Notes: generated by a model not told the origin, from the sequence alone. Shown: positions 32,351 through 43,276, counted from the first letter of the stretch. The stretch is 64,000 bases of DNA from Sphingomonas sp. Leaf242 (GCF_001422045.1 NZ_LMLW01000011.1:62505-126504), one strand, 5' to 3'. Program-made: numbers and translations.

Positions 32351-33197
32351 GAACCCTGAAACTCTTCTCGATCCCGGCCTCTACATCGTCGCGACCCCGA
32401 TCGGCAATCTTGGCGATCTGTCGCCGCGTGCCGCCGACATCCTGCGCAGGGCCGACGTGATCGCGGTCGAGGACAGCCGCGTCACCGCCGGGCTGCTCCG
32501 TCACATCGGCACGAAGACGCCGATGGTGCCGTATCACGATCACAGCGCGGAGGGGGTACGCCCGGCGCTGATCGCGCGGATGGCGACGCAGGCAGTGGCT
32601 TTGGTGTCGGACGCGGGGACGCCGCTGATTTCCGATCCCGGGTTCAAGCTGGTCCGCGATGCGCGTGCCGCGGGGCATCTGGTAGTGACGATTCCGGGGC
32701 CGTGTGCGGCGGTGGCGGCGCTGACGCTGGCGGGGCTGCCGACCGACCGGTTCCTGTTCGTGGGGTTCCTGCCGTCGAAGCTGCACGCGCGGGCTGAGGC
32801 GATCGCGGAGGTCTCGACGATCCGCGCGACTCTGGTGATGTACGAGTCGGGGCCGCGGTTGGGGGCGTGCCTCGCGGCGCTGGCGGAAGGGCTCGGCGAC
32901 CGCGAAGCCGCAGTGACGCGCGAGATCAGCAAGAAGTTCGAGGAGGCGGTGACCGGCACGCTCTCGACGCTCGCTGCGCGCTATGCGGATGCGCCGCCGC
33001 GGGGGGAGATCGTGATCGTCGTCGCACCACCGGGCGAGGCGCCGCCGGCGAGTGCCGAGGACGGAGACGCGGCGCTAGCGGAGGCGCTCACCCGCCTGTC
33101 GACCGGGCAGGCTGCGAGCGAGGTGGCGAAGAAGCTCGGGCTCGATCGCAAGGCGCTCTACGCTCGGGCGCTGGAATTGAAGGCGGAAAAGGGATGA
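32349..33197 (+). CDS. rsmI: 16S rRNA (cytidine1402-2'-O)-methyltransferase RsmI
   Basis: RsmI methylates the 2'-OH of C1402 in the ribosomal decoding centre. The product has tetrapyrrole-methylase-type motifs: YIVATPIGNLGDLSPRAADI, VIAVEDSRVT, LVSDAGTPLISDPG and TIPGPCAAVAALTLAGLPTD. The ATG at 32349 gives 282 residues. One at 32337 adds four. The C-terminal RsmI helix-turn-helix-like tail (EVAKKLGLDRKALYARALEL) is present. It is divergent from and overlapping the lpoA-like gene. Confidence 0.96.
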   Translation: MNPETLLDPGLYIVATPIGNLGDLSPRAADILRRADVIAVEDSRVTAGLLRHIGTKTPMVPYHDHSAEGVRPALIARMATQAVALVSDAGTPLISDPGFKLVRDARAAGHLVVTIPGPCAAVAALTLAGLPTDRFLFVGFLPSKLHARAEAIAEVSTIRATLVMYESGPRLGACLAALAEGLGDREAAVTREISKKFEEAVTGTLSTLAARYADAPPRGEIVIVVAPPGEAPPASAEDGDAALAEALTRLSTGQAASEVAKKLGLDRKALYARALELKAEKG

Positions 33198-33207
33198 TCG
33201 CCCTTCT

Positions 33208-33315
33208 TCCCCCCTCCCTGGAAGGGAGGGGTCGGGGGTGGGTCGGCTGCTTGGCTGGCGGTCCCGAGTCCCAGCGGCCTACCCACCCCCGACCCCTCCC
33301 TTTCAGGGATGGGAG
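33208..33315. repeat. Palindromic intergenic repeat, family A, copy 4
   Basis: CCCCCCTCCCTGGAAGGGAG then GGGTCGGGGGTGGGTCGG is inverted by CCTACCCACCCCCGACCCCT then CCCTTTCAGGGATGGGAG. It ends a few bases before the yraN start at 33321 and supplies its GGGAG. Confidence 0.93.
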
Positions 33316-33320
33316 CAGGG

Positions 33321-33674
33321 ATGCGTGATCGTCGTTCCGCCGAGATTGCTGGCCGCAGAGGAGAGCGGCTGGCGGGGTGGTGGCTGCGCCTCAAAGGCTG
33401 GACCATCCTCGATCGCCGGGTCCGCACGCCCGCCGGTGAGGTCGATCTCGTCGCGCGAAAGGGAAACCTTGTTGCATTCGTCGAGGTAAAAACCCGCGCG
33501 ACCGCCGCCGAACTCGACTTCGCGATCGACGAGCGCCGCCTCGCCCGCGTCGCCGCAGCCGCAGAGTATCTGATGCCGCGCTATGCCGGCCCCGGCGACG
33601 ATATCCGCGTTGACGTAATCCTGCTCGCCCCCGGCACGCGTCCGCGCCATATCGAGAATGCGTGGATCGGCTGA
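33321..33674 (+). CDS. yraN: YraN family (UPF0102) nuclease-like protein
   Basis: The 117-residue product has the restriction-endonuclease-like fold of the UPF0102 family: GEVDLVARKGNLVAFVEVKT gives the D-x-n-E-x-K catalytic set, and RRGERLAGWWLRLKGWTILD is the N-terminal helix-strand. The function is not settled. Homologues are linked to recombination or DNA processing. The ATG at 33321 is preceded by GGGAGCAGGG, which comes from repeat A4. An in-frame ATG at 33309 lies inside the repeat and is less likely. Confidence 0.92.
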   Translation: MRDRRSAEIAGRRGERLAGWWLRLKGWTILDRRVRTPAGEVDLVARKGNLVAFVEVKTRATAAELDFAIDERRLARVAAAAEYLMPRYAGPGDDIRVDVILLAPGTRPRHIENAWIG

Positions 33675-33711
33675 CGCCTCGACCATTCGTGGCGAAACCT
33701 CACAAACCTTT

Positions 33712-33794
33712 CGTCATCTTGACGAAAGTCAGGATCTAGAGCCACTAAGGCATGCCCTCAATTACCCTGGATCCTGACTTTCGTCAGGATGACG
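33712..33794. repeat. Palindromic intergenic repeat, family C, copy 4
   Basis: CGTCATCTTGACGAAAGTCA then GGATCTAGAG, with the inverse CCTGGATCCTGACTTTCGTC then AGGATGACG. It lies between yraN and gshB on the same strand. The remaining 80 bp up to gshB should hold the gshB promoter, which I could not define. Confidence 0.9.
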
Positions 33795-33874
33795 GGGCTG
33801 ATTGAAGCGACGCCGCCCGGTGACTTCACGTCCGCCCGCGCCTACATGCGCTCGACCGAACAGAAGGAAGACGC

Positions 33875-34828
33875 ATGAGCCTCACCGTCGCCGTCCAGAT
33901 GGACCCGCTCGACAGCATCAACATCGCCGGCGATTCGACCTTCGCGCTGATGTTGTCCGCACAGGCTCGCGGCCACAAACTCTTCCACTACTCCGCCGAG
34001 GACCTGAACTACCGCGACGGCCGCGTCTGGGCGAAGGCGCATCCGGTCACCGTGCAGCGTGTCGTCGGCGATCACTTCTCAGCAGGAGAGCCGGTGAACC
34101 TCGACCTCGGCGACGAGGCCGACATCGTGCTGATGCGCCAGGATCCCCCGTTCGATCTCGGCTATATCACCGCGACGCATCTGCTCGAGCGGATCGCCGA
34201 CAAGACGCTGGTCGTGAACGATCCCGCGCAGGTGCGGAACGCGCCCGAGAAGGTGTTCGTGCTCGACTATCCGCAGTTCATGCCGCCGACGCTCGTCACC
34301 CGCTCGCTCGACGAGGCGCGGAGATTTCTCGCGGAACACGGCGCGATCGTCATCAAGCCGCTGCACGGCAACGGCGGCAAGGCGATCTTCAAGGTCGAGT
34401 CGGACGGCGCGAATCTGTCGGCGCTGATGGAGGTCTTCAACATAACGTGGCGCGAGCCGCACATGGTGCAGGCGTTCCTCCCCGACGTCGCGAAGGGCGA
34501 CAAGCGCATCGTGCTGATCGACGGCCAGGTCGCGGGCGCGATCAACCGGCTGCCGGGCGAAGGCGAGATCCGCTCGAACCTCGCGGTTGGCGGGTCGGCG
34601 GAGAAGTCGGTGCTGACCGACAAGGAGCGCGAGATCTGCGCGGTACTCGGGCCGGAACTGAAGAAGCGCGGGCTGTTGTTCGTCGGGATCGACGTGATCG
34701 GTGGCACGTGGCTGACCGAGATCAACGTGACGTCGCCGACCGGGATCGTCGCGATCGAGAAGTTCGATGGGACCGATGTCGCGGGGATGATCTGGGACGC
34801 GATCGAGGCGAAGGTCGCGGCGCGGTAA
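33875..34828 (+). CDS. gshB: Glutathione synthetase
   Basis: GshB joins gamma-glutamylcysteine and glycine with ATP. The 317-residue ATP-grasp enzyme begins MSLTVAVQMDPLDSINIAGD, has VLMRQDPPFDLGYI, the lysine-rich ATP loop AIVIKPLHGNGGKAIFKVES, and the metal-binding RIVLIDGQVAGAINR and EINVTSPTGI motifs. AGAAGGAAG upstream is a good Shine-Dalgarno. Confidence 0.97.
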   Translation: MSLTVAVQMDPLDSINIAGDSTFALMLSAQARGHKLFHYSAEDLNYRDGRVWAKAHPVTVQRVVGDHFSAGEPVNLDLGDEADIVLMRQDPPFDLGYITATHLLERIADKTLVVNDPAQVRNAPEKVFVLDYPQFMPPTLVTRSLDEARRFLAEHGAIVIKPLHGNGGKAIFKVESDGANLSALMEVFNITWREPHMVQAFLPDVAKGDKRIVLIDGQVAGAINRLPGEGEIRSNLAVGGSAEKSVLTDKEREICAVLGPELKKRGLLFVGIDVIGGTWLTEINVTSPTGIVAIEKFDGTDVAGMIWDAIEAKVAAR

Positions 34829-34842
34829 CTGGAACGAAGATA

Positions 34843-34950
34843 CACCCTGGCGAAGGCCGGGGCCCAATTTGGAAGGTCGCGGTCACGGGAGCGCTGTCTT
34901 CCGTCATTACCGTCCCCCAATTGGGCCCCGGCCTTCGCCGGGGTGGTGTG
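34843..34950. repeat. Palindromic intergenic repeat, family D, copy 1
   Basis: CACCCTGGCGAAGGCCGGGG then CCCAATTTGGAAGGT on the left is inverted by CGTCCCCCAATTGGGCCCCG then GCCTTCGCCGGGGTGG on the right. It lies between gshB and the dedA-family gene. Other copies are at 46514 and 51997. Confidence 0.93.
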
Positions 34951-34994
34951 ATATCGGCGGAACACATCCGGCCTCTTGGCAGTATGTGATACCC

Positions 34995-35594
34995 ATGACC
35001 GAATTCATCCTCGATCTCATCGCCTGGGGCGGATATTTCGGTATCTTCCTGTTGATGGCGCTCGAGAATATCGTGCCCCCGGTGCCGTCCGAAGTGATCA
35101 TGGGGCTCGGCGGCATGGCCGTCGCGCGCGGCGACATGAGCGTCGTGCCGCTGATCGCCTGGGGTACCGCGGGCTCGGTCGTCGGCAATTACTTCTGGTA
35201 TTATATCGGCCGCAACATCGGCTACGAACGCTTCCGCCCGTTCATCGAGCGCAACGGCCGCTGGCTCACGATGGAATGGTCCGACGTCGAGAAGATCCAC
35301 CGCTTCTGCACGAAGCGCGGCGGCTGGGTGATCTTCGTGTTCCGGTTCATGCCGACTTTCCGCACCGTCATCTCGCTGCCCGCGGGGATGACGCGCATGC
35401 CGATCTGGCAGTTCGTCGTATGGACCGCGGCGGGCAGCGCGATCTGGAACATCGTGCTGACCTATGCGGGCATCCTGCTCGGCTCGCATTTCTCCGAACT
35501 CGATCGCTATGTCGGGCCGGTCGCGGTGGCGACGTTCGTGGTCATCATCATCGGCTATGGCTGGCGCGTGCTGACCTGGAAACCGAAGGGCTAG
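34995..35594 (+). CDS. DedA family membrane protein
   Basis: The 199-residue product has the DedA/SNARE-associated pattern: GIFLLMALENIVPPVPSEVI (E and PPxPSE), RGDMSVVPLIAWGTAGSVVG then NYFWYYIGRNIGYERF, and FVFRFMPTFRTVISLPAGMT (the R-x3-P-x2-R segment). These proteins move lipids such as undecaprenyl phosphate or phospholipids across the inner membrane and affect proton homeostasis. The specific substrate cannot be read. It converges with xerC, with a 4-nt overlap of the stops. Confidence 0.93.
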   Translation: MTEFILDLIAWGGYFGIFLLMALENIVPPVPSEVIMGLGGMAVARGDMSVVPLIAWGTAGSVVGNYFWYYIGRNIGYERFRPFIERNGRWLTMEWSDVEKIHRFCTKRGGWVIFVFRFMPTFRTVISLPAGMTRMPIWQFVVWTAAGSAIWNIVLTYAGILLGSHFSELDRYVGPVAVATFVVIIIGYGWRVLTWKPKG

Positions 35595-36496
35595 ACGCCG
35601 CCATGCGGGTGGGCGTTACGATAGACGTCCATAAGGTGTGCTGCATCGACCTGCGTGTAGATCTGCGTCGAACTCAGGCTCGCATGGCCCAACAGCTCCT
35701 GAAGCGCGCGCAGATCCGCTCCTCGCCCCAGCAAATGCGTCGCGAAACTGTGGCGCAGCGCATGCGGCGTCGTCCGGTCGCCGAGCCCGAGCCGGGCACG
35801 CGCGCCGCGCACCGAGCGCCGTACCACCACCGCCGACAGCGGCCCGCCCTTCGCGCCCCGGAACAGCGGTGCGTCGGGCGCGATCGGCCACGGCGTCTGC
35901 GCGACATACGCCTCGATCGCCGCGCGCACCTTGGGCAGCAACGGGACCATCCGCGCCTTCGACCGCTTGCCGGTAACGACCAGCGTCTCGCCAAGCGGCA
36001 GGATCGCCCCCGGCAACGCGAGCGCCTCGCCGATCCGCAGCCCCGCACCGTATAGCAGCAACAGCACCGCCCAATCCCGCGCGCCGATCCACGGCTCGGC
36101 CGCATCCTCGGCGACGTCTTCGGCCAGCGCGATCGCCTCGCCCGGAGAGATCGGTCGCGGCAGGCCCTTCTTCACGCGCGGGCCCCGGATCCGCGGCTGC
36201 TCGGCATCGTCGTTGGCCCAGGCCAGGAAGCCCCGCACCGCGGACAGCTCGCGCGCCGCCGATGCGTTGCCGAGCCCCGAATCTCGACGATACGCCAGAT
36301 ACGCGCGCAGATCGGCGGCGGTCACGCGCACCAGCGTCGCGCGTTCGACCCGCTCGCCCCAATGATCGATCAGGAATGCCGTCAGGCGTTCCGCCGACGC
36401 CTGATAGGCGCGCACCGTATGCACCGACCGTCGCCGATCTCGCGTCAGATGGTCCGCCCAGAGCATCGACGGCGGCAGGTCTGTCGTGGTCCCCAT
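35591..36496 (-). CDS. xerC: Tyrosine recombinase XerC
   Basis: XerC resolves chromosome dimers at dif with XerD. The 301-residue product has an N-terminal SAM-like core-binding domain (LTRDRRRSVHTVRAYQASAE) and the catalytic domain with the full tyrosine set: Arg in YGAGLRIGEALALP, Lys in VTGKRSKARMVPL, HALRHSFATHLLGRG, LLGHASLSSTQIYT with the nucleophilic Tyr. The ATG at 36496 avoids an unconvincing N-terminal extension. There is no phage or integron context, so a housekeeping recombinase is more likely than an integrase. Confidence 0.94.
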   Translation of the reverse strand: MGTTTDLPPSMLWADHLTRDRRRSVHTVRAYQASAERLTAFLIDHWGERVERATLVRVTAADLRAYLAYRRDSGLGNASAARELSAVRGFLAWANDDAEQPRIRGPRVKKGLPRPISPGEAIALAEDVAEDAAEPWIGARDWAVLLLLYGAGLRIGEALALPGAILPLGETLVVTGKRSKARMVPLLPKVRAAIEAYVAQTPWPIAPDAPLFRGAKGGPLSAVVVRRSVRGARARLGLGDRTTPHALRHSFATHLLGRGADLRALQELLGHASLSSTQIYTQVDAAHLMDVYRNAHPHGGV

Positions 36497-36558
36497 AACG
36501 GACACTAACCTGCTCCAGCAGCAAAGGAAAATTAACATCCCTTCGGTATCCAACAGCC

Positions 36559-38022
36559 ATGTCGCCGAAAGACCTCGTCACAAACGCATTCGCAGACGAA
36601 AAACGGCGCGTTGCCGCGCTTCACGCGCTGGCGTTGCTCGATAGCGCACCCGAACGCGAGTTCGATGCGCTCGTCGAACTCGCCGCCGAAATGCTCGGAT
36701 GCCCGACCGCGTTGATGACTCTCGTCGATAGCGACCGTCTGTGGATCAAGGCTGCGGCCGGCGGCGAACGCGGCGAGATCAGCCGCGACATTGGCATGTG
36801 CGCGTACACGATCCAGAACGAAGCCCCCCTCGTGATCGAAAACCTCGACACCGATTCGCGGTTCGTGGAAAACCCGCTGGTGCTGGCGGATCGCGGCGCG
36901 CGTTTCTACGCAGGAGCGGCGATCCATGCGGTCGACGACCGCGGCGAGCGTCATGCGATCGGCTCGATCTGCGTCATCGATTCGGTGCCGCGCAGCTTGA
37001 ACGACGCAGGCCGTCGCGCGCTCACGCATCTCGCAACCCTGGCCGAGGTGACCGTCGCGGCGCGGTCCGCCGCGCATCAGGCGATCGCCATCGCCACCAC
37101 CGCGGACCGACAGGCCGCAACGCTCGCGCGGCAGGATCGTATCTTTCGCCAGGCCGAGCGGATGGCGGCGATCGGCTCGTGGCGGACCTCGCTCGACCAC
37201 CAGCATCTGGACTGGTCGGACGGCGTCTTTCACATCTACGGCCTGCCGGTCGGCCCGGTGCCGGAGATGGAGGTCGCGATGGCGTTCTATCCGCCCCATG
37301 CCCGGGACATACTGAGCGCGTGTCTCACGACGACGTTGGAAACGGGCATACCCTTCGACATCGAGGTCGACTTTACCACCGCGCAGGGCGAGCCGCGACG
37401 CGTCCGCGTGCTGGGCGAACTCGAGGACGACGCCGGCACGACCATCGGGTTCGTCGGCGTTTTCCAAGACGTGACCGAACGCTATGCGCTCGAATTGAAC
37501 CTGCGCCGATCCGCCGACACCGATTCGCTCACCGGAATATCCAACCGCGCGGCATTCGATCGGGCGCTCGACGCCGCGATGACTAGGTCGCATACCGACG
37601 GCACGCCGCTGCTGCTCGCGCTCATCGACCTCGATGGGTTCAAGGCAATCAACGACACGCTCGGCCATACCTCGGGTGACGACGTGCTGCGTGCGGTCGG
37701 CGAGATATTGCAGGCACCCTGGCTCAAGCAGAGCTTTGCCGCGCGGCTGGGCGGTGACGAATTCGGACTGCTGATCGAGGATCCGGGTCTGACCGCGACG
37801 CCCGGCTACATCAGTGCGCGACTGGAGGAAGCGCTGCGCTTTCCGATCGCACTCAACGGTCTGGCGATGATCAGTGCCGGGACGGTCGGGATCACCGCGC
37901 TGGAGCCGGATTGCCATGCTATCCGCGACTTCATCCACCAGGCCGATACGATCCTCTACAAGGCGAAGCGCGCGCGGGTCGGCGAACGCCGCCGGGGTGG
38001 CGATCGCCGCGCCGCCGCCTGA
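36559..38022 (+). CDS. GAF-PAS-GGDEF diguanylate cyclase
   Basis: The 487-residue cytoplasmic protein has a GAF domain (residues about 25-165; RLWIKAAAGGERGEISRDIG and the DSRFVENPLVLAD segment), a PAS domain (about 200-310; MAAIGSWRTSLDHQHLDWSD, FQDVTERYALEL) and a GGDEF domain (about 320-480; ARLGGDEFGLLIED). The active-site GGDEF is intact, so it should make c-di-GMP. The RxxD inhibitory I-site five residues before it is absent (LKQS instead). It is divergent from xerC. Signals bound by GAF or PAS are unknown. Confidence 0.93.
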   Translation: MSPKDLVTNAFADEKRRVAALHALALLDSAPEREFDALVELAAEMLGCPTALMTLVDSDRLWIKAAAGGERGEISRDIGMCAYTIQNEAPLVIENLDTDSRFVENPLVLADRGARFYAGAAIHAVDDRGERHAIGSICVIDSVPRSLNDAGRRALTHLATLAEVTVAARSAAHQAIAIATTADRQAATLARQDRIFRQAERMAAIGSWRTSLDHQHLDWSDGVFHIYGLPVGPVPEMEVAMAFYPPHARDILSACLTTTLETGIPFDIEVDFTTAQGEPRRVRVLGELEDDAGTTIGFVGVFQDVTERYALELNLRRSADTDSLTGISNRAAFDRALDAAMTRSHTDGTPLLLALIDLDGFKAINDTLGHTSGDDVLRAVGEILQAPWLKQSFAARLGGDEFGLLIEDPGLTATPGYISARLEEALRFPIALNGLAMISAGTVGITALEPDCHAIRDFIHQADTILYKAKRARVGERRRGGDRRAAA

Positions 38023-38102
38023 CGCCGGACGCCTGACGCCTTCAAGTCGGTGCCTGCTTAGACGGTTCACGTGGAGTCGATCTGTCCCCATATACGGGTA
38101 CG

Positions 38103-40274
38103 ATGTCGTCCCGCGCCCGTGTCCTGATCCTCAACGCCGCCCTCGGGCCGCTCGACTACCGCGTGCCCGCCGGCATGGAGGTCGGGCCGGGTTCGGTCGT
38201 GGTCGCGCCGCTGGGGCCAAGGCAATTGCTCGGCGTGGTGTGGGAGGCGGAGCGGATGCCGTCCGACGCCGAGGTCGGCGACAACCGGTTGCGCAACCTG
38301 CTCGCGGTCGCCGACGTCCCGCCGCTGGGCGCGCCGCTACGACGCTTGGTCGAGTGGACGGCGGACTATTATCTCGCACCGGCGGCGTCGGTGTTGCGGA
38401 TGACGCTGGCGTCGACCTCGGCGCTGGAGGGCGCGCGGACGGCGGTCGAGTACCGGTCGACCGGGGTCGTGCCGCCCCGCCTCACGCCGCAGCGGGAGCA
38501 GGCGTTGGAGCGGATCGGTGATCGCCAAGGGCTGATCCGCGAACTCGCCACGACCACCGACGTCAGCGACGCGGTGATCCGCGGGCTGGTGAAGGTGGGC
38601 GCGATCGAGGCGGTCGAGGTCAGTTTGGACAGCCCCTACCCCGTCCCGAACCCCGCGCATCACGAACCGGTCCTCTCGGAGGATCAGCGCGCGGCTGCAG
38701 ACGCGCTGGTCGCGGGGGTGGCGGAGCATGCGTTCCACCCGACATTACTCGACGGCGTGACAGGCTCGGGCAAGACCGAGGTGTATTTCGAAGCGGTCGC
38801 TCAGGCGATCCGCGACGGTCGCCAGACGTTGGTACTGCTCCCCGAGATTGCGCTGACCGAGCCGTTCCTGAAACGCTTCCACGATCGGTTCGGCTGCGAG
38901 CCGATCGCGTGGCATTCCGGACTGCGCTCGACCCAGCGGCGGCGTGCTTGGCGGGCGATCGCAAGCGGCGAGGCATTGGTGACGGTGGGTGCACGCTCCG
39001 CGCTGTTCCTGCCGTACCGCGACCTCGGGTTGATCGTCGTCGACGAGGCGCACGAGACCAGCTTCAAGCAGGAAGAGGGCGTGCATTATCATGCGCGCGA
39101 CGTCGCGGTCATGCGCGGCAAGTTCGAGGGGTGTCCGGTCATCCTCGCGTCGGCAACGCCCGCGATCGAGACTCGCCAGCAGGTCGCTACCGGGCGTTAC
39201 GCCGAACTGAAGCTGCCCGGTCGGTTCGGCGCGGCGGAGATGCCGACGATCGAGCCGATCGACCTGATCAAGGAACCGCCCGAGCGCGGCCGCTGGCTCG
39301 CCCCGCGGCTCGTCAAGGCGATGCAGGAAACGCTGGAGCGGCGCGAGCAGTCGTTACTCTTCCTCAACCGGCGGGGGTATGCGCCGCTTACGTTGTGCCG
39401 GACCTGCGGGCACCGGTTCCAGTGCCCGAACTGCACCGCGTGGATGGTAGAGCATCGCCTCACGCGGCGGCTGGCCTGCCATCATTGCGGGCATATCGAG
39501 CCAACGCCGCGCGTATGTCCGGAGTGCAAGGGCGAGGATACGCTCGTCGCCTGCGGACCCGGCGTCGAGCGGATCGCGGACGAGGTGACCGCGCTGTTCC
39601 CCGAGGCGAAGACGGCCGTGGTGACCTCGGACACGATCTGGTCGCCCGCCAAGGCGGCCGAGTTCGTTGGGCGGATGGAGGCGGGCGATATCGATATCGT
39701 CGTCGGCACGCAGCTGGTGACCAAGGGCTATCACTTCCCCAACCTGACGTTGGTCGGGGTAGTCGACGCGGACCTCGGTCTGGACGGCGGCGACCTCCGC
39801 GCGGCGGAGCGCACGTTCCAGCAGATCCGGCAGGTGTCGGGGCGTGCCGGGCGCGGCGAGAAACCGGGCCATGTGTTCATCCAGACGCACAGCCCGGGCG
39901 CGCAGGTCATGCAGGCGCTCATCACCGGCGATGCGGATGCGTTCTACGCGGCGGAGACGGACGCGCGGAAGGATGCGGGCGCGCCGCCGTTCGGGCGCTA
40001 TGCAGCGATCGTGGTGTCGTCGGAGGATCAGTCTTGCGCGCACGATACCGCCAAGCTCGTAGGTCGTAGTGCGCCCGAGGTCGAGGGGATGCAGGTGTAC
40101 GGGCCCGCGCCGGCGCCTCTGGCGATGTTGCGGGGACGACACAGGTATCGCCTGCTGGTCCATGCGCGACGGGCGCTGGATGTGCAGGATGTGATCCGGG
40201 AATGGCTGGGGAAGCTTGACTGGCCGTCGAAGGTGCGGGTGACGGTGGACGTCGACCCGTATAATTTCTTGTAA
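38103..40274 (+). CDS. priA: Primosomal replication restart helicase PriA
   Basis: PriA reloads the replisome at stalled forks. The 723-residue product has the N-terminal DNA-binding region, helicase Walker A DGVTGSGKTEVYFE, the DEAH box (LIVVDEAHETSFKQEEG), and the cysteine-rich zinc region (CRTCGHRFQCPNCTAW and CHHCGHIEPTPRVCPECKGE), followed by VGTQLVTKGYHFPNLTLVGV and the QxxGRAGRG motif. Its length is normal. It converges with the F1 operon. Confidence 0.97.
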   Translation: MSSRARVLILNAALGPLDYRVPAGMEVGPGSVVVAPLGPRQLLGVVWEAERMPSDAEVGDNRLRNLLAVADVPPLGAPLRRLVEWTADYYLAPAASVLRMTLASTSALEGARTAVEYRSTGVVPPRLTPQREQALERIGDRQGLIRELATTTDVSDAVIRGLVKVGAIEAVEVSLDSPYPVPNPAHHEPVLSEDQRAAADALVAGVAEHAFHPTLLDGVTGSGKTEVYFEAVAQAIRDGRQTLVLLPEIALTEPFLKRFHDRFGCEPIAWHSGLRSTQRRRAWRAIASGEALVTVGARSALFLPYRDLGLIVVDEAHETSFKQEEGVHYHARDVAVMRGKFEGCPVILASATPAIETRQQVATGRYAELKLPGRFGAAEMPTIEPIDLIKEPPERGRWLAPRLVKAMQETLERREQSLLFLNRRGYAPLTLCRTCGHRFQCPNCTAWMVEHRLTRRLACHHCGHIEPTPRVCPECKGEDTLVACGPGVERIADEVTALFPEAKTAVVTSDTIWSPAKAAEFVGRMEAGDIDIVVGTQLVTKGYHFPNLTLVGVVDADLGLDGGDLRAAERTFQQIRQVSGRAGRGEKPGHVFIQTHSPGAQVMQALITGDADAFYAAETDARKDAGAPPFGRYAAIVVSSEDQSCAHDTAKLVGRSAPEVEGMQVYGPAPAPLAMLRGRHRYRLLVHARRALDVQDVIREWLGKLDWPSKVRVTVDVDPYNFL

Positions 40275-40299
40275 GCTCGACGTTACGCCATTCCCCTCC

Positions 40300-40382
40300 C
40301 GTCATCCTGACGAAACTCAGGATCCAGGGTAACCCGGGGTTGCGCTCCGTGGCTCTGGATCCTGACTTTCGTCAGGATGACG
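40300..40382. repeat. Palindromic intergenic repeat, family C, copy 5
   Basis: CGTCATCCTGACGAAACTCA then GGATCCAGG is inverted by CTCTGGATCCTGACTTTCGT then CAGGATGACG. It sits between the convergent priA and atpC and is a plausible bidirectional terminator. Nothing else is seen in the 182-bp gap. Confidence 0.9.
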
Positions 40383-40456
40383 GAGCAAGAAGACGGCGGA
40401 TGCCCAATCTGGATTCCCGCCGTCACGGGGAAAAACATCTCAGTTAATTAAAGAGC

Positions 40457-40711
40457 TTACTCGCCGGCATGTTCGGCGAGGACGGTCAGGCCCTTGGCGT
40501 TGACCTCGGCGAAACCGCCCTTGATCGCGATGACCTCGGGGGTGCCGTTCTGCGTGCGGTACACCTGCACGCCGCCGTCGCGGACCGTCGACATGAAGGG
40601 CGCGTGGCCTTCGAGGACGCCGAAATCGCCTTCGGTGCCGGGGACGACGACCATGTAGACCTCCTCCGAGCGGACGAGCTTTTCTGGCGTGACGAGTTCG
40701 AAATGCAGCAT
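40457..40711 (-). CDS. atpC: ATP synthase F1 subunit epsilon (short form)
   Basis: The epsilon subunit joins the rotor to the c ring. The 84-residue product keeps the N-terminal beta sandwich ([20 protein letters not shown], then [20 protein letters not shown]) and stops at [11 protein letters not shown]. Most bacterial epsilon subunits are about 130-140 residues and end in an alpha-helical hairpin that inhibits ATP hydrolysis. That part is missing here. The AGAAGG Shine-Dalgarno lies at the edge of repeat B2. It is the last gene of atpHAGDC. Confidence 0.93.
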   Translation of the reverse strand: MLHFELVTPEKLVRSEEVYMVVVPGTEGDFGVLEGHAPFMSTVRDGGVQVYRTQNGTPEVIAIKGGFAEVNAKGLTVLAEHAGE

Positions 40712-40723
40712 CTTGTTCGCCTT

Positions 40724-40823
40724 CTCCCTCTCCCCTGCGGGGAGAGGGTCGGGGTGAGGGGCAGTACCGGGCGAGGCGCTCGTGGCGGCCCCTCACCCCA
40801 ACCCTCCCCTGAAGGGGAGGGAG
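40724..40823. repeat. Palindromic intergenic repeat, family B, copy 2, inside the F1 operon
   Basis: CTCCCTCTCCCCTGCGGGGA then GAGGGTCGGGGTGAGGGGCA is inverted by GCCCCTCACCCCAACCCTCC then CCTGAAGGGGAGGGAG. It lies between atpD (stop 40830) and atpC (start 40711) and is transcribed with them. Confidence 0.92.
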
Positions 40824-40829
40824 CTAAGC

Positions 40830-43222
<2,393 letters not shown>

Positions 43223-43276
43223 CTTCTCTTCCTGCTCCCTCGCTCCTCACAGAGGAGGGTCGGATTACACGCTCTG

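Noticed and set aside
35591..36496. xerC-like gene as a phage integrase marking an island
   Set aside because: There is no tRNA, att repeat, phage or mobile gene nearby, and the domain set and size fit the housekeeping XerC.
36496..36553. Longer start for xerC
   Set aside because: The extra 19 residues (hydrophobic and cysteine-rich) have no Shine-Dalgarno and do not resemble the family's N-terminus, while ATG at 36496 gives the usual length.
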